This document shows, one piece after another, positions 17,095-27,444 of a DNA stretch of 64,000 bases (its first letter is position 1; each line of letters begins with the position of its first letter). The stretch is from Marinicauda algicola (GTDB lineage: Bacteria > Pseudomonadota > Alphaproteobacteria > Caulobacterales > Maricaulaceae). The notes beneath the pieces were generated by a model. It made no database searches. It saw only the letters and a program-made list of their open reading frames with translations, and was not told the DNA's origin. The stretch spans positions 124,001-188,000 of the forward strand of contig NZ_CP071057.1 of the NCBI RefSeq assembly GCF_017161425.1, written 5' to 3'. A program made the position numbers and the translations under genes.

Positions 17095-17445
17095 CTACGG
17101 TTTCCGGCAGGTCCCTTCGTAGGCCACGCTCGTGCCGGCCGAGGCCGCCTCGCAGGCATTGGGATAGGTCTCCCCGTCGCAGCCGCAGACCGGGCGGTAC
17201 TCGCGCGTGCAGACCTGAGGCCGCTCGCGGCAGATGCCGGTCTGGTCGGCCGCGCCGCACATGGCATCCCTGGGATAGGCGCAATAGGCGTTCTCGCCCG
17301 CGCAATAGAGACCCATCAGGCCGCCGCACGCCTCCCCGATCGCGCTCGCGCGGTCGGGCGGGAAGCCGGGAGCCTCGCCGGGCGGCGGGTTCTGGGGGGC
17401 ACAGGCCGCGATCAGGAGGGCGAAAAGCAGGGCGAAAAGGCGCAT
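17095..17445 (-). CDS. Lipoprotein with Kazal-type protease-inhibitor domain
   Basis: 116 residues. The signal peptide ends in the lipobox LIAAC, so the protein is anchored in the membrane after lipid attachment at Cys15. A Cys-rich middle (GLYCAGENAYCAYPRDAMC) precedes a C-terminal Kazal domain: VCTREYRPVCGCDGETY, then PNACEAA and YEGTC. Kazal domains inhibit serine proteases through a reactive loop near the second cysteine. It probably acts in the periplasm or on the cell surface. It stands alone between fmt and the small RNA. Confidence 0.82.
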   Translation of the reverse strand: MRLFALLFALLIAACAPQNPPPGEAPGFPPDRASAIGEACGGLMGLYCAGENAYCAYPRDAMCGAADQTGICRERPQVCTREYRPVCGCDGETYPNACEAASAGTSVAYEGTCRKP

Positions 17446-17526
17446 GTCAGGTCTCCGGCTGGATTGCCTTTGCGTGGGACTGTATCAGAACCGCTGGCAC
17501 AACGCCTCCGCAGAAAAGAGCGATCC

Positions 17527-18459
17527 ATGCCGCTTCGCCTCGCCTTCATGGGCACGCCCGAGTTCGCCGCCGCCTCGCTCGCCGAGATCGTCGGGGCCGG
17601 CCACGAGGTCGTGCGCGTCTACACCCAGCCCGAGCGCCCTCGCGGGCGCGGCCAGGCGGCGCGCAAGACTCCGGTCCACCAGCTTGCCGAGCAGTTCGGC
17701 CTCGAGGTGGAGACCCCGGAGAGCTTCCGCGACCCGGCGGTCATCGAGGGCTTCAGGGCGCTCGATCTCGACGCGGCCTGCGTCGTGGCCTACGGCCAGA
17801 TACTGCCGCAGGAGGCGCTCGACGCGCCGCGGCTCGGCTGTCTCAACCTGCACGCCTCGCTCCTGCCGCGCTGGCGCGGGGCGGCGCCGATCCAGCGCGC
17901 GATCCAGGCCGGCGACGAGATGACCGGGGTGCAGATCATGCAGATGGAGGCCGGGCTCGATACCGGCCCGGTGCTGATGAGCGAGGTCGTGCCGATCGAT
18001 CCGTCCGACACGGCGGGCAGCCTGCACGACAAGCTGATGACGACCGGCGCCCTGCTGTGGCCGCGCACCCTCGCCGCACTGGAACGCGGCTCCCTGGTGC
18101 CCCAGCGCCAGGCAGAGGAGGGCGTCACCTACGCGAAGAAGATCACCCGCGAGGAGGCGCGCATCGACTGGACGAAGCCCGCCGGCGCGGTCGCCGATCA
18201 TATCCGCGCCCTCTCGCCCGTCCCCGGCGCCTGGTTCGAGCTTGCCACCGGCAAGGGCAAGGTGCGCGTGAAGGTCCATTATGCCGAACCGGAAAAGGGC
18301 GAGGGTGAGCCCGGCGAGGTCATCGACGACCACCTCCTGGTCGCCACCGGCCGCGGCGCGGTCCGCCTGAAACGCCTGCAGCGCGAGGGCCGCGCCGTGA
18401 TGGAGGCGCAGGAGTTCCTGCGGGGCACGCAGGTGGAAAAAGGGACGATGCTGGACTGA
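17527..18459 (+). CDS. fmt: Methionyl-tRNA formyltransferase
   Basis: 310 residues. Fmt transfers a formyl group from 10-formyl-tetrahydrofolate to initiator Met-t[14 protein letters not shown] at the start, [20 protein letters not shown] with the catalytic Asn-His region, and VTYAKKI in the C-terminal domain are typical. It is followed four bases later by truA. The peptide deformylase gene (def), usually upstream in this lineage, is not here; a Kazal lipoprotein gene occupies that side on the other strand. Confidence 0.96.
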   Translation: MPLRLAFMGTPEFAAASLAEIVGAGHEVVRVYTQPERPRGRGQAARKTPVHQLAEQFGLEVETPESFRDPAVIEGFRALDLDAACVVAYGQILPQEALDAPRLGCLNLHASLLPRWRGAAPIQRAIQAGDEMTGVQIMQMEAGLDTGPVLMSEVVPIDPSDTAGSLHDKLMTTGALLWPRTLAALERGSLVPQRQAEEGVTYAKKITREEARIDWTKPAGAVADHIRALSPVPGAWFELATGKGKVRVKVHYAEPEKGEGEPGEVIDDHLLVATGRGAVRLKRLQREGRAVMEAQEFLRGTQVEKGTMLD

Positions 18460-18463
18460 CGCC

Positions 18464-19210
18464 ATGCCCCGCTACAAGCTGACAATCGAATATGACGGCG
18501 GCCCCTATGTGGGCTGGCAGCGTCAGGAGAACGGGCCCTCGGTGCAGGCGGCGCTGGAGGCGGCTGCGCAGGCGCTCGACGGCGGGCCCCGCGAGGTCTA
18601 TGGCGCGGGGCGGACCGACAGCGGGGTGCACGCGCTGGCCATGGTCGCCCATGTCGATCTCGCAAAAGGCCTGCGCGGGGACACGGTGCGCGATGCGCTG
18701 AACCACCACCTCGGCGATGCGCCGATCGCCGTGCTCGGCGCGGAACGGGTGGCGGACGATTTCCACGCGCGCTTCTCCGCGGTGAAACGCGGCTATATCT
18801 ACCGGATCGTCGACCGGCGCGCGAAACTCGCGCTCGAGCGGGGAAGGGTCTGGCGCGTGCCGCGCCGGCTCGACGCAGCGGCGATGCACGAGGCCGCGCA
18901 GGCCCTCGTGGGCACGCACGACTTCACCACCTTCCGCGACGCGCAGTGCCAGGCCGAAAGTCCGGTCAAATCGCTCGACGCGATCTCGGTTGTCCGGACA
19001 GGCGAGGAGATTCGCATCGCGGTGGAGGCGATCAGCTTCCTGCACCGCCAGATCCGCTCCATCGCCGGCTCGCTGGTCGAGGTCGGGACCGGCAAGTGGA
19101 GCCCGGCGGACTTCAGGGCCGCGCTCGAGGCCGCCAACCGCACGCGCTGCGGGCCCGTCGCCCCGCCCGACGGGCTGTATCTCGCGTTCGTGAGCTACGA
19201 CAGCGCGTAG
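18464..19210 (+). CDS. truA: tRNA pseudouridine(38-40) synthase TruA
   Basis: 248 residues. TruA isomerises uridines 38-40 in the anticodon arm. The catalytic Asp52 is in [23 protein letters not shown] at the start and [20 protein letters not shown] near the end are conserved. Co-transcribed with fmt. Its last 16 bases overlap the end of a convergent membrane protein gene. Confidence 0.96.
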   Translation: MPRYKLTIEYDGGPYVGWQRQENGPSVQAALEAAAQALDGGPREVYGAGRTDSGVHALAMVAHVDLAKGLRGDTVRDALNHHLGDAPIAVLGAERVADDFHARFSAVKRGYIYRIVDRRAKLALERGRVWRVPRRLDAAAMHEAAQALVGTHDFTTFRDAQCQAESPVKSLDAISVVRTGEEIRIAVEAISFLHRQIRSIAGSLVEVGTGKWSPADFRAALEAANRTRCGPVAPPDGLYLAFVSYDSA

Positions 19211-19764
19211 ATCAGCACCATGTCGGCAAGGACCGGGATGCCGGCTGCCGCCGCGCCGGTGACCGGTCCGACCTGCAGCGCGGCGCATGCGATGCGCCAG
19301 TGCACGAACAGCCGGGCGAGTCGGTAGAACTGCAAAAGCACCGCCAGCGCGGCGGCATCGGCGATTCCGGCCGCGTAGAGCAGGAAGAACAGAGCGGTGA
19401 CGTGCAGGAGGGCGAAGACCGCCCAGTTGTGGATCACGAGCCAGGCCGCATAGCGTCCGGTCAGGCCGAGCGCGATCGCCACCCCGGCCGCCACCACGGG
19501 GAAGACCGCCCAGATCCTCAGATAGGATATCCCCGCCTCGAACGGGGAATAACCGGCCTCCGACCCGGGCGCGTTCGCGGCGATGAAATAGTTCGCCGCG
19601 AGGACGAACAGGACGAAGGCGGGAAGGGCGAGCGCGACCGCGCCGAAGGAGCGCCACACCCCTTCCGGGCTGATGTCGAAATGGCTGCGCCAGCCCTCCT
19701 GGAAGGCGAGCAGCCTGGCAAGCCCGATCAGTGCCGAACGCGCGTCCGCGAGCAGCGCGATCAT
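19195..19764 (-). CDS. Multi-pass membrane protein downstream of dapE, 189 aa
   Basis: Four to five hydrophobic segments, for example [20 protein letters not shown] and [20 protein letters not shown]. Its ATG overlaps the dapE stop (ATGA at 19761-19764), so it is translated with dapE. No catalytic motif is seen and I do not recognise a named family. Its 3' end overlaps truA on the other strand. Confidence 0.75.
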   Translation of the reverse strand: MIALLADARSALIGLARLLAFQEGWRSHFDISPEGVWRSFGAVALALPAFVLFVLAANYFIAANAPGSEAGYSPFEAGISYLRIWAVFPVVAAGVAIALGLTGRYAAWLVIHNWAVFALLHVTALFFLLYAAGIADAAALAVLLQFYRLARLFVHWRIACAALQVGPVTGAAAAGIPVLADMVLIYALS

Positions 19765-20930
19765 GGGGCGAAGACCTCGAAATAGCGTTCGATGATGCGC
19801 TGATAGACGCGCGTGAGCAGCTCCACATCGCCGACCCGCACGCGCTCGTCGACCTGGTGCATCGTCGCCCCGACGAGGCCGAATTCGGCGACCGGGGCGT
19901 AGTCCTTGATGAAGCGCGCGTCGGAGGTTCCGCCCCCCGTCGTCATCGCCGGCTCGCGCCCCGTCACCTCGCCGACCGCCTGTTTCAGAAGCTCGGTGAA
20001 GGGGCTGGTCCGGGTCAGGAAGGCCTCCCCGGTGACCTTCAGGTCGAGATCGATCCGCCCCTCGAAGCCGAGCCCGGCCGCGGCGGCCTCGCGCTCGATC
20101 CAGGCTTTGAGGTCGTCGCCGGTGTGGGCGATGTTGAATCGTATGTTGAATTTCGCCCGGGCCCTGGCCGGGATCACGTTGTGCGGCTCGTTGCCGACAT
20201 CGATCGAGGTGATTTCCAGGTTCGACGGCTGGAAGTGCGGCGCCCCGGTGTCGAGCGTCCTCGCCTTCAACCGCGAGAGCAGGTCGAGCAGGGGCGGGAT
20301 CGGGTTGTCGGCCTTTTCCGGATAGGCGACGTGGCCCTGCCGTCCGGTCACGGTGATGACGCCATTGAGCGAGCCGCGCCGGCCGATCTTGATCGTCTCG
20401 CCGAGCACGGAGGGATTGGTCGGCTCGCCCACCAGGCAATGGTCGAAGCGCTCCCCGTCCGCCGTGACGGCTTCGAGCAGCTTCTTCGTGCCGTTCACCG
20501 CCGGGCCTTCCTCGTCGCCGGTGATCAGGAAGGCGATCGAGCCCCGCGGCGTGCCGGCGTCCTCGAGATGGCGCGCCGTCGCCGCGACGAAGGCCGCGAT
20601 CGCGCCCTTCATGTCGGCCGCACCGCGCCCCCACAGCATGTCGCCGTCGATCTCCGCCGCGAAGGGGCGCTTCCTCCAGGCCGCATCGTCGCCGGCCGGG
20701 ACCACGTCGGTATGGCCGGCAAAGCAGAAGGCGGGCGCCCCGCTGCCCAGGCGCGCATAGAGATTGTCCACCTCCTCGAAGCGATAGCGCCGGCAGGTGA
20801 AGCCGAGCGCCTCAAGCGCGCGCTGCAGCGTATCGAGCGCACCGGCGTCGTGCGGCGTCACCGACTGGGCGCGGATGAGCTCGCGGGCGAGCGGGATCGG
20901 GTCGGTGAAGTCGGCGATATTTGTCAGCAT
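19761..20930 (-). CDS. dapE: Succinyl-diaminopimelate desuccinylase
   Basis: About 389 residues of the M20 family. DapE hydrolyses N-succinyl-L,L-diaminopimelate in the lysine and peptidoglycan-precursor pathway. Metal ligands and catalytic acids are in [30 protein letters not shown] and the late [11 protein letters not shown] motif. The start at 20930 ([12 protein letters not shown]) is my choice; an ATG 12 codons upstream also fits, and neither has a strong ribosome binding site. dapD is encoded nearby on the same strand but is separated by a CPBP-family gene on the opposite strand. Confidence 0.94.
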   Translation of the reverse strand: MLTNIADFTDPIPLARELIRAQSVTPHDAGALDTLQRALEALGFTCRRYRFEEVDNLYARLGSGAPAFCFAGHTDVVPAGDDAAWRKRPFAAEIDGDMLWGRGAADMKGAIAAFVAATARHLEDAGTPRGSIAFLITGDEEGPAVNGTKKLLEAVTADGERFDHCLVGEPTNPSVLGETIKIGRRGSLNGVITVTGRQGHVAYPEKADNPIPPLLDLLSRLKARTLDTGAPHFQPSNLEITSIDVGNEPHNVIPARARAKFNIRFNIAHTGDDLKAWIEREAAAAGLGFEGRIDLDLKVTGEAFLTRTSPFTELLKQAVGEVTGREPAMTTGGGTSDARFIKDYAPVAEFGLVGATMHQVDERVRVGDVELLTRVYQRIIERYFEVFAP

Positions 20931-20981
20931 GCGTATGAGATAGGATAGTTCGGGCGCGCCAGCCATGGCGAAGGGGGGCGA

Positions 20982-21710
20982 ATGAGCGAGGCCTTATCAC
21001 AATTGCTGGCCGATTGCGGCCTGTTCGTGCTGTTGGCTCTCGCCGGCATCGTGCTGGCGAAGGGCCGCGTGAGGTTTGCCTGGCTGGCCATCGCCTTCGG
21101 CCTGTTCATCCTGCAGGACTTCGCGCTGACCAGGGGGTGGGGCGCCTTCGCGTTCGATCTCGTGGACAGCCGCTGGAACTGGGAGGGCAAGATCGTGTCC
21201 ACCCTGGTCCTGCTTGCGCTCGCCCTCGTCCTGTTCGCCGGCCGCTGGGAGGCGACGGGCATCCGGCTGAGGCAGGACGGTCCGGCCCCGCTCGCCGCGC
21301 TCGGCGTGACGCTCGCGCTCTGCGCCGTGTTCGCCGCCGCCGCCTACTGGCTGGTGCCGGGTTCGGGGGGACGCCTTGAGGACATCGCCTTCCAGGCGAC
21401 CATGCCGGGGATCGAGGAAGAGATCTTCTATCGCGGCCTGTTGCTCGGTGCGCTCGACAAGGCGTTCGGCACGCCGCTGACGGTGCTGCGCGCGCCGGTC
21501 GGCTGGGGCGCGGTGGCGAGCGCGATGCTGTTCGCGGCGGCCCACGCGCTCTCGCTCAGCCCGGAGATGGCGCTCGCCCTGGACCTGAACCAGGCCGCCT
21601 ATCTCTTCCCGGCGGGTCTCGTGTTCGCCTGGCTGAGGAGCGCCACCGGCTCGATCCTCATGCCCCTCGTTCTGCACAGCTGGGCCAATGTGAGCGTCTA
21701 TCTGCTCTAG
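20982..21710 (+). CDS. CPBP-family intramembrane glutamic endopeptidase
   Basis: 242 residues with about six membrane helices. The three family motifs are present: EEEIFYRG (about residue 145), FAAAHAL (about 185) and HSWAN near the C-terminus. Members of this Rce1/CAAX-like family cut or process peptides within membranes, often for self-immunity or maturation; the partner here is unknown. It sits between dapE and dapD on the opposite strand and overlaps the dapD stop by four bases. Confidence 0.85.
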   Translation: MSEALSQLLADCGLFVLLALAGIVLAKGRVRFAWLAIAFGLFILQDFALTRGWGAFAFDLVDSRWNWEGKIVSTLVLLALALVLFAGRWEATGIRLRQDGPAPLAALGVTLALCAVFAAAAYWLVPGSGGRLEDIAFQATMPGIEEEIFYRGLLLGALDKAFGTPLTVLRAPVGWGAVASAMLFAAAHALSLSPEMALALDLNQAAYLFPAGLVFAWLRSATGSILMPLVLHSWANVSVYLL

Positions 21711-22537
21711 GCCCGCAGCAGCTCGTTCACGCTGGTCTTGGCGCGGGTCCGGGCGTCGACCTTCTTCACGATGACGGCGCAGTAGAGCCCGGGGCCGCCG
21801 TCCTTGCCGGGAAGGGTGCCCGGCACCACGACGGAGAAGGCCGGCACCTCGCCGCGGATGATCTCGCCGGTCTCGCGGTCGACGATCTTGGTCGAGGCGC
21901 CGAGATAGACGCCCATGGACAGCACCGCGCCCTCGCGCACGATGACGCCCTCGGCGACTTCGCTGCGCGCGCCGATGAAGACTCCGTCCTCGACGATCAC
22001 CGGATTGGCCTGCACCGGCTCGAGCACGCCGCCGATGCCGACCCCGCCGGATATGTGCACGTTCCGGCCGATCTGCGCGCAGGAGCCGACCGTCGCCCAG
22101 GTGTCCACCATCGTGCCTTCGTCGACATAGGCGCCGATATTGACGTAGGACGGCATCAGCACGGCATTCTTGGCGATGAAGGCGCCGCGGCGCACGGTCG
22201 CGGGCGGCACGGCGCGGAAGCCGGCCGCCTTGAACTCGGCCTCGCCCCAGCCCGCGAACTTGGTCTCCACCTTGTCGAACCACGGGCCGGGCTGGCTTTC
22301 ATCGCCCATCACCCGATTCGCGTTGAGGCGGAAGGACAGCAGCACCGCCTTCTTCAGCCATTGATGGACGATCCAGTCGCCATTGCCCTGCCGGCTGGCG
22401 ATGCGCGCCGCGCCGGTGTCGAGCCGCTCCAGCGCGTGGTCGACGGCGTCGCGGATCTCGCCCCGGGTCTCGGGTCCGAGTTCGCCACGCGTCTCCCAGG
22501 CGGCTTCGATCGTGTCGATCAGGCTCTGGTCGGTCAT
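21707..22537 (-). CDS. dapD: Tetrahydrodipicolinate N-succinyltransferase
   Basis: 276 residues, the normal DapD length. The left-handed beta-helix of hexapeptide repeats is evident in [20 protein letters not shown], and [15 protein letters not shown] is diagnostic. DapD transfers succinyl from succinyl-CoA to tetrahydrodipicolinate. The ATG overlaps the upstream HAD gene stop (22534-22537). It is the last gene of the long minus-strand operon that begins at rpmH. Confidence 0.96.
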   Translation of the reverse strand: MTDQSLIDTIEAAWETRGELGPETRGEIRDAVDHALERLDTGAARIASRQGNGDWIVHQWLKKAVLLSFRLNANRVMGDESQPGPWFDKVETKFAGWGEAEFKAAGFRAVPPATVRRGAFIAKNAVLMPSYVNIGAYVDEGTMVDTWATVGSCAQIGRNVHISGGVGIGGVLEPVQANPVIVEDGVFIGARSEVAEGVIVREGAVLSMGVYLGASTKIVDRETGEIIRGEVPAFSVVVPGTLPGKDGGPGLYCAVIVKKVDARTRAKTSVNELLRA

Positions 22538-23232
22538 TCTGCGGCGTGCCTCCGGCTTCTGCGCGACGTGTGGACCTCGCCCAGGAAGGTGCGCAGGCAC
22601 TCCACGGCGAAATGGATGTCGGGGTGACCGGCACGGGGGTGGGCCGCGCCGTCCCCGGCCGCGGGATGGACGAGCACGGTGGTGAAGCCCATCCCGGCTG
22701 CGGTCTCCAGATTCTTCACCGAGTCCTCGAACATCACCGAGGATCCCGGTGCGAGCCCGAACCGTCCGGTGAACAGCTCGAAGCCCTCGCGGTGCGGCTT
22801 CGGGGTGAAGCGCGAGGCCTCGATGTCGAACAGGTCCTCGAACAGGCCGTTCAGGCCCAGCTGGTCGATCACCTTCTCGGCATGCTTGCGCGAGCCGTTG
22901 GTGTAGACCAGCCGGCGCCCTTCCAGTGCTGCGATATGGCGCGCCAGCTCGGGATCGGGCGTGATCACGGAGTGATCGACATCGTGCACGAAATCGAGGA
23001 AGTCGCCCATGTCGACGCGGTGATTCTTCATCAGCCCGTTCAGGGTCGTGCCGTAATCGGCGTAATAGGACTTCTGGGTCTTCTTCGCCGTCTCGTAGTC
23101 GAGATCGAGCAGCTTCATGACGTATTCCGTCATCTTCCGCTCGACCTGGCTCATCACCGCGGTGTCGGCGGGATAGAGCGTGTTGTCGAGGTCGAACACC
23201 CAGGTGTCGATCCGGTCCAGGCGTTCGCTCAC
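22534..23232 (-). CDS. HAD-superfamily pyrimidine 5'-nucleotidase
   Basis: 232 residues. HAD motif I is [11 protein letters not shown], motif II is VYTNGSRKH, and [11 protein letters not shown] supplies the last acidic pair. This subfamily (SDT1/YjjG-like) dephosphorylates pyrimidine nucleotides, and it regularly stands before dapD in alphaproteobacteria. The GTG start overlaps the upstream gene stop (GTGA at 23229-23232). Confidence 0.87.
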   Translation of the reverse strand: MSERLDRIDTWVFDLDNTLYPADTAVMSQVERKMTEYVMKLLDLDYETAKKTQKSYYADYGTTLNGLMKNHRVDMGDFLDFVHDVDHSVITPDPELARHIAALEGRRLVYTNGSRKHAEKVIDQLGLNGLFEDLFDIEASRFTPKPHREGFELFTGRFGLAPGSSVMFEDSVKNLETAAGMGFTTVLVHPAAGDGAAHPRAGHPDIHFAVECLRTFLGEVHTSRRSRRHAAE

Positions 23233-24224
23233 TCCAGCGCCTCCTCGAAATCGAGATCGCTCAGTTCGACCCGCGCCGTCCCGTCCTGCGGGCCGGGGGC
23301 GGGCCTGAACAGGCTCTGTGCGTAGCTGCGCGCGGCGCAGTCGCCGCGGCCCTCGACGAGGAAGCGCGCCGGAGCGGTGCAGAACGCCTCGACGCCGCCG
23401 GCCAGCGGCTGGGCGAAGAGGCCGTCGGGCCCGGTGTCGAGGCGCTCGGCATAATAGTAGACCTGGCCCTGCGCGAAGCGGTCGGCGATCGGACGCGCGC
23501 AGGCCCCCGGCGCGACATGCCACCAGCCGCGGCTCTCCCAGCGCTCGCCGCTCGCGCGGGCGATGGCAGCCGCGATCGGGCGATTGCCCTGATTGCAGAT
23601 GTGCAGGCCGGCCTCGCCATTGCGGGCGAGTGCGGCGGCGTGCAGCGCGTCGAGCAAGGCGGCCCGGTCATTGGCGAAACTGCGCCCCGCATCGCTCTCG
23701 AAGGCATCGATCTCGCGCCGCGTGCGCCGGCCCTCATAGCCGTCGATCAGCCGGATGTCGTACCCGGCGGCCTGCAGCAGGCGCTGGATGCCGGCCTCCT
23801 CGGCGCGGCTGCCGAAATCGGCGGGCTCGACCAGGACGGTGCGTTCGCGCTCGGTTTCGTCGAGGCGCCGGAAGCCGCGGCTCTCGAGCCCGAGCGCCGC
23901 GCAGTCCGCGACGCCCTCGAAACTGAATGCGCCGTCCTCGACGCACAGGGTCTGTCCGCCGCGCCATTCGCGCACGCCGCCGGTATAGGCGAGCGTGGAG
24001 CGGGCGTAGATATACTGCTCGTTCACCGCGCTGCCCGGCGGCGTCGCGGCGCACGCCCCCGGCCGGATGCGGGTCCATCCTTCCACCGCCAGGCCCGCCT
24101 CGGTGCGCCAGGCCTTGGCGACCTCGACCATGAAGCTGGTCTCGTTGCACACCTCGCCGGCCCGCGCCGCGCCGGAAAGCGCGAGGGAGGAGAAAGCGGC
24201 GGGAAGGAGCAGTCGCAGCATCAC
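23229..24224 (-). CDS. Exported protein with two DUF1036 domains
   Basis: 331 residues with a signal peptide ([20 protein letters not shown]). Two related domains, opening with [15 protein letters not shown] and [18 protein letters not shown] and each containing a GWxxxxPGAC motif, flank a short peptidoglycan-binding-like helical unit ([17 protein letters not shown]). DUF1036 proteins are common in alphaproteobacterial envelopes; function is not known. Its place between engB and the HAD gene is where argB normally lies in this lineage. Confidence 0.8.
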   Translation of the reverse strand: MMLRLLLPAAFSSLALSGAARAGEVCNETSFMVEVAKAWRTEAGLAVEGWTRIRPGACAATPPGSAVNEQYIYARSTLAYTGGVREWRGGQTLCVEDGAFSFEGVADCAALGLESRGFRRLDETERERTVLVEPADFGSRAEEAGIQRLLQAAGYDIRLIDGYEGRRTRREIDAFESDAGRSFANDRAALLDALHAAALARNGEAGLHICNQGNRPIAAAIARASGERWESRGWWHVAPGACARPIADRFAQGQVYYYAERLDTGPDGLFAQPLAGGVEAFCTAPARFLVEGRGDCAARSYAQSLFRPAPGPQDGTARVELSDLDFEEALE

Positions 24225-24233
24225 GAAGGCACT

Positions 24234-24893
24234 CTATTGCGGCAAAGCGAGTTCGGCGATGTCCGCACGCAGGTCGTCGATCCCGATTCTCTTGGCCGCG
24301 CTGGTCGCGGCGATCTTGGGATAGGCGGCCGGGTGCCTGGCGATCTGCTGCAAGGTCCTGGCCATCACCGCGTCCTGTTCGCTGGCTTTGAGCTTGTCGA
24401 GCTTGGTCAGGACGATCTGGTAAACCACGGCCGACTTGTCGAGGTCGGACATGACCTCCTCGTCGCTCTTCTTCAGCCCGTGGCGGGAGTCGATGAGCAG
24501 GAAGACGCGTTTGAGGTTCACCCGGCCGCGCAGATAGGCCTGGGTGAGCTTGGTCCAGCGCGCCGCGACTTCCTTGGGCGCCTTGGCGAAGCCGTAGCCG
24601 GGCAGGTCGACGAGGCGCAGCCGGCCGCCGAGATCGAAGAAGTTGAGTTCGCGCGTGCGGCCCGGATCGCCGGAGGTGCGCGCCAGCGTCTTCTGGCCGG
24701 TCAGCGCGTTGACGAGCGAGGACTTGCCGACATTGGAGCGGCCCGCGAAGGCGATCTCAGGCCGGTCGGGCTCGGGCAGGTCGTCGAGCGAGACCGCGCC
24801 CATGACGAACTGGCACGGGCGCGCGAAGAGCAGCCGTCCCGCCTCCAGGCGCGCCTGCTCTTCCTCGTCGCGCTCTTGTCCGGACGAACTCAG
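24234..24893 (-). CDS. engB: EngB/YsxC ribosome-biogenesis GTPase, probable CTG start
   Basis: 219 residues from a CTG start. The TRAFAC GTPase motifs are complete: GRSNVGKSS at about 51-59, DLPGYG, TKLDK and TSAAK. EngB assists assembly of the 50S subunit. The frame offers no ATG, GTG or TTG near the correct N-terminus. The CTG at 24891-24893 has a perfect GGAGG six bases upstream and overlaps the yidC stop (CTGA), exactly as other genes in this operon overlap. The first ATG, 30 codons later, would delete the conserved RLLFARPCQFV helix and lacks a ribosome binding site. Confidence 0.9.
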   Translation of the reverse strand: MSSSGQERDEEEQARLEAGRLLFARPCQFVMGAVSLDDLPEPDRPEIAFAGRSNVGKSSLVNALTGQKTLARTSGDPGRTRELNFFDLGGRLRLVDLPGYGFAKAPKEVAARWTKLTQAYLRGRVNLKRVFLLIDSRHGLKKSDEEVMSDLDKSAVVYQIVLTKLDKLKASEQDAVMARTLQQIARHPAAYPKIAATSAAKRIGIDDLRADIAELALPQ

Positions 24894-27010
24894 CTCTTGC
24901 CTCCGGGCTTCTTCCTCGCCGGGCTGCGCCGTTTCTTCGCCGCCGGGTTGGAGCGGGTGCGCCCGCCGGACGCGGAGGCGGGCCGGGGCGCCGGCTCGCC
25001 GCCTTCGTCCGCCGGCTTGATCTCCGCATCGAGCGGAGCGTTGAGGTCCCTGGTCTCGCTCCCCGCGCCGCCGGCATTCTCCGGGCCGGCATCGAGCACC
25101 TGCTTGGTGGCGGCGGCCGCCTTCTCGGTCGCTGTCGAGCCCATCGTGTCGGGCGATTTGAGTTCGGCCGGCACCTTCTCGCCGCGCAGGCGGGCGATGG
25201 CGCGCCGGGCCTGCTTCTCCAGCTCCGGTTCGGTGCCGTGTCGGCGCATGATGAAGTACTGCTGGACGATCGTCAGGAAGTTGTTCCAGGTCCAGTAGAT
25301 CACCAGCGCGGCCGCGAAGGGCGCGAGCACGATCGTGAAGACGATCGGCAGGAAGGCGAAGATGCGCCGCTGCATCGGATCGGGCGGGGGCGGGTTCAGC
25401 GATTGCTGCGCCCACATGGTCAGGCCCATCAGGATCGGGAAGGCGCCCACGATCAGGATGGCGTGGATGACGCCGCCGATCAGCGGGATCGCGTCGACGC
25501 CCCAGGCCGTCGGGTCGTAGGGCAGAAGGCCGAACAGGTTCCACATCGTCGTCGGATCGGGCGCCGACATGTCCCTGATCCACAAAAAGTTCGCATGGCG
25601 CGCTTCCAGCGAGATGAACACCGTCTTGTAGAGCGCGAAGAAGATCGGGATCTGCGGCAGGATCGGCAGGCAGCCGGCCACCGGGTTGATCTTCTCGCGC
25701 TTGTACAGCTCCATCATTTCCTGCTGCTGGCGCTGCTTGTCGGCGGCGAAGCGCTCGCGGATCTCCTGCATCTTCGGCGTCACGGCGCGCATCTTGGCCA
25801 TAGAGGCGAAGGCGCGGTTGTTGAGCGGGAAGAGCACGATCTTCAGGCCGACGACGAGCGCCATGATGGCCAGGCCGAAATTGCCGAACAGGCCGGTCAG
25901 CGTCTCCAGGATCCAGAAGAAGGGACGGGTCAGGAACCAGAACATCCCCCAGTCGATCGCCATGTCGAAGCGCTCGATGCCGTATTCGTCCTGATACTGG
26001 CGGATGAGGTCGAAATTCTTCGATCCGGCATAGACGTAGGACGTGCTGGTCAGTGTCTGGCCTGGCGCGATACGCTCGGGATTGCGGATATAGTTGGCCT
26101 CGTAGCGCAGCTGGTCGCCGGTGCCGCGCGCCCGGAACTCGGCGCGCACCATCGGGTCGCCTTCCGGGGCGATGGCGGCGAGCCAGTACTTGTCGGAAAT
26201 GCCCATCCAGCCGCCTTCGCCCTCCTGCTGGACGAGGCGGTCCTCGGCGATCTTGTTGTACTTGCGGTCGATATAGCGGTCCCCGACCACGCCTGCCGGG
26301 CCCTGCTGCAGGATGAAGCCGTTGCGGTCGAGATCGCCGGGCAGGCCGTGGCGGCGCACGAAGCCGTAGCGCGCGAGCGCCATCTCGGCCGCGCCTTCGT
26401 TCGTGACGTCGTCGGTGACGGTGAAGAGGTAATCCTCGTCGACGCGGATGGTGCGGCGGAACAGCAGGTCGCCGGCGCGGTATTCCAGCACGACCGGGCT
26501 GTCCGGGGTCAGCGTGCCGGTGCCGACCTGGGTCCAGACCGCGTCCGGCCCGGGCAGGTTCGCCGGGGCGCCCGCCGCGCCGGCCCAGCCGGCAACGGCG
26601 TAGTAGGCGCCCTCGGTGCCTTCCGGGCTGAACAGGGTGACCGGTTCCTCGCTGCCCACGGCGATGTCGTAGCGCAGCAGCTCGAGATCATCGAGGCGCG
26701 CGCCGGCAAGGTTGATCGAGCCGTGCAGGGCGGGGGTGGAGATCTCGATGCGCGGCGAGCGGGCAAGCGCCTCCTCGCGCGGGACGACGGCCGTGCCCGC
26801 AACCGCGTCGGCGGTCAGGCTCGGTGCGGCGTCGGTCGTCGGGGCCTCGGCTCCCGGCGTGCCGAGATCGGCCCCGGTCTCGCGTTCGGCCATGGCGGCC
26901 TGCTCGGCCTGGCGCCGCTCCATCATCGGGTCGAGCACCAGGAACTGGTAGCCGAGGATGATGCCGACCGCGAGCACGGCCGCGATGATCATATTGCGCA
27001 TGTCGCCCAT
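24890..27010 (-). CDS. yidC: Membrane protein insertase YidC
   Basis: 706 residues. YidC inserts and folds inner-membrane proteins. There is an N-terminal helix (MIIAAVLAVGIILGYQFLVL), a large periplasmic beta domain (about 80-370), and the conserved five-helix core from ILETLTGLFGNFGLAIMALV onward, including VAGCLPILPQIPIFFALYK. The tail after the core is long and basic (SNPAAKKRRSPARKKPGG), suited to ribosome contact. Nineteen bases separate it from rnpA. Confidence 0.96.
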   Translation of the reverse strand: MGDMRNMIIAAVLAVGIILGYQFLVLDPMMERRQAEQAAMAERETGADLGTPGAEAPTTDAAPSLTADAVAGTAVVPREEALARSPRIEISTPALHGSINLAGARLDDLELLRYDIAVGSEEPVTLFSPEGTEGAYYAVAGWAGAAGAPANLPGPDAVWTQVGTGTLTPDSPVVLEYRAGDLLFRRTIRVDEDYLFTVTDDVTNEGAAEMALARYGFVRRHGLPGDLDRNGFILQQGPAGVVGDRYIDRKYNKIAEDRLVQQEGEGGWMGISDKYWLAAIAPEGDPMVRAEFRARGTGDQLRYEANYIRNPERIAPGQTLTSTSYVYAGSKNFDLIRQYQDEYGIERFDMAIDWGMFWFLTRPFFWILETLTGLFGNFGLAIMALVVGLKIVLFPLNNRAFASMAKMRAVTPKMQEIRERFAADKQRQQQEMMELYKREKINPVAGCLPILPQIPIFFALYKTVFISLEARHANFLWIRDMSAPDPTTMWNLFGLLPYDPTAWGVDAIPLIGGVIHAILIVGAFPILMGLTMWAQQSLNPPPPDPMQRRIFAFLPIVFTIVLAPFAAALVIYWTWNNFLTIVQQYFIMRRHGTEPELEKQARRAIARLRGEKVPAELKSPDTMGSTATEKAAAATKQVLDAGPENAGGAGSETRDLNAPLDAEIKPADEGGEPAPRPASASGGRTRSNPAAKKRRSPARKKPGGKS

Positions 27011-27028
27011 GGGCGGCCCGTTCCTCTA

Positions 27029-27424
27029 TCAAGTGCCGGACCCGTCGGAGGACGGGTGGTTCTCCGCGCGGCCGGGTGGCGCGAGGGTTATCAGCGCGCT
27101 TTTTACATCGTCAAGCAGGCCGGTCCATGGCCGCGATGCGGTTTGTGCGCGCGCGATGAAGACATAGTCGGTTCCCGACGCCCCGTATTCGGGCAGCAGA
27201 AGCCGCACGGCCTCGCGCAGACGGCGCCTGGCGCGGTTGCGTTCCACCGACCCCCCGATCTTCTTCGTCGCGGTGAAACCGGCCCGGGCCGGCCCGTCGG
27301 GATCGTGCTCGCGCGCCATCGCCTGGACCACCACGCCGGGGCGTGCGGCCTTGCGGCCCTGGCGCAAACGTAAAAAATCGCGCCGCGTCTTCAGACGGGC
27401 GGCGCGATCTGGATACTGCGTCAA
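27029..27424 (-). CDS. rnpA: Ribonuclease P protein component
   Basis: 131 residues. RnpA binds the RNase P RNA and matures tRNA 5' ends. The signature ATKKIGGSVERNRARRRLRE, with the basic RNR motif, is clear, and RLKTRRDFLRLRQG at the start is conserved. It lies 20 bases after rpmH, in the usual rpmH-rnpA-yidC order. Confidence 0.95.
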   Translation of the reverse strand: MTQYPDRAARLKTRRDFLRLRQGRKAARPGVVVQAMAREHDPDGPARAGFTATKKIGGSVERNRARRRLREAVRLLLPEYGASGTDYVFIARAQTASRPWTGLLDDVKSALITLAPPGRAENHPSSDGSGT

Positions 27425-27444
27425 TGGCTCGATGGGCGCCGTGT

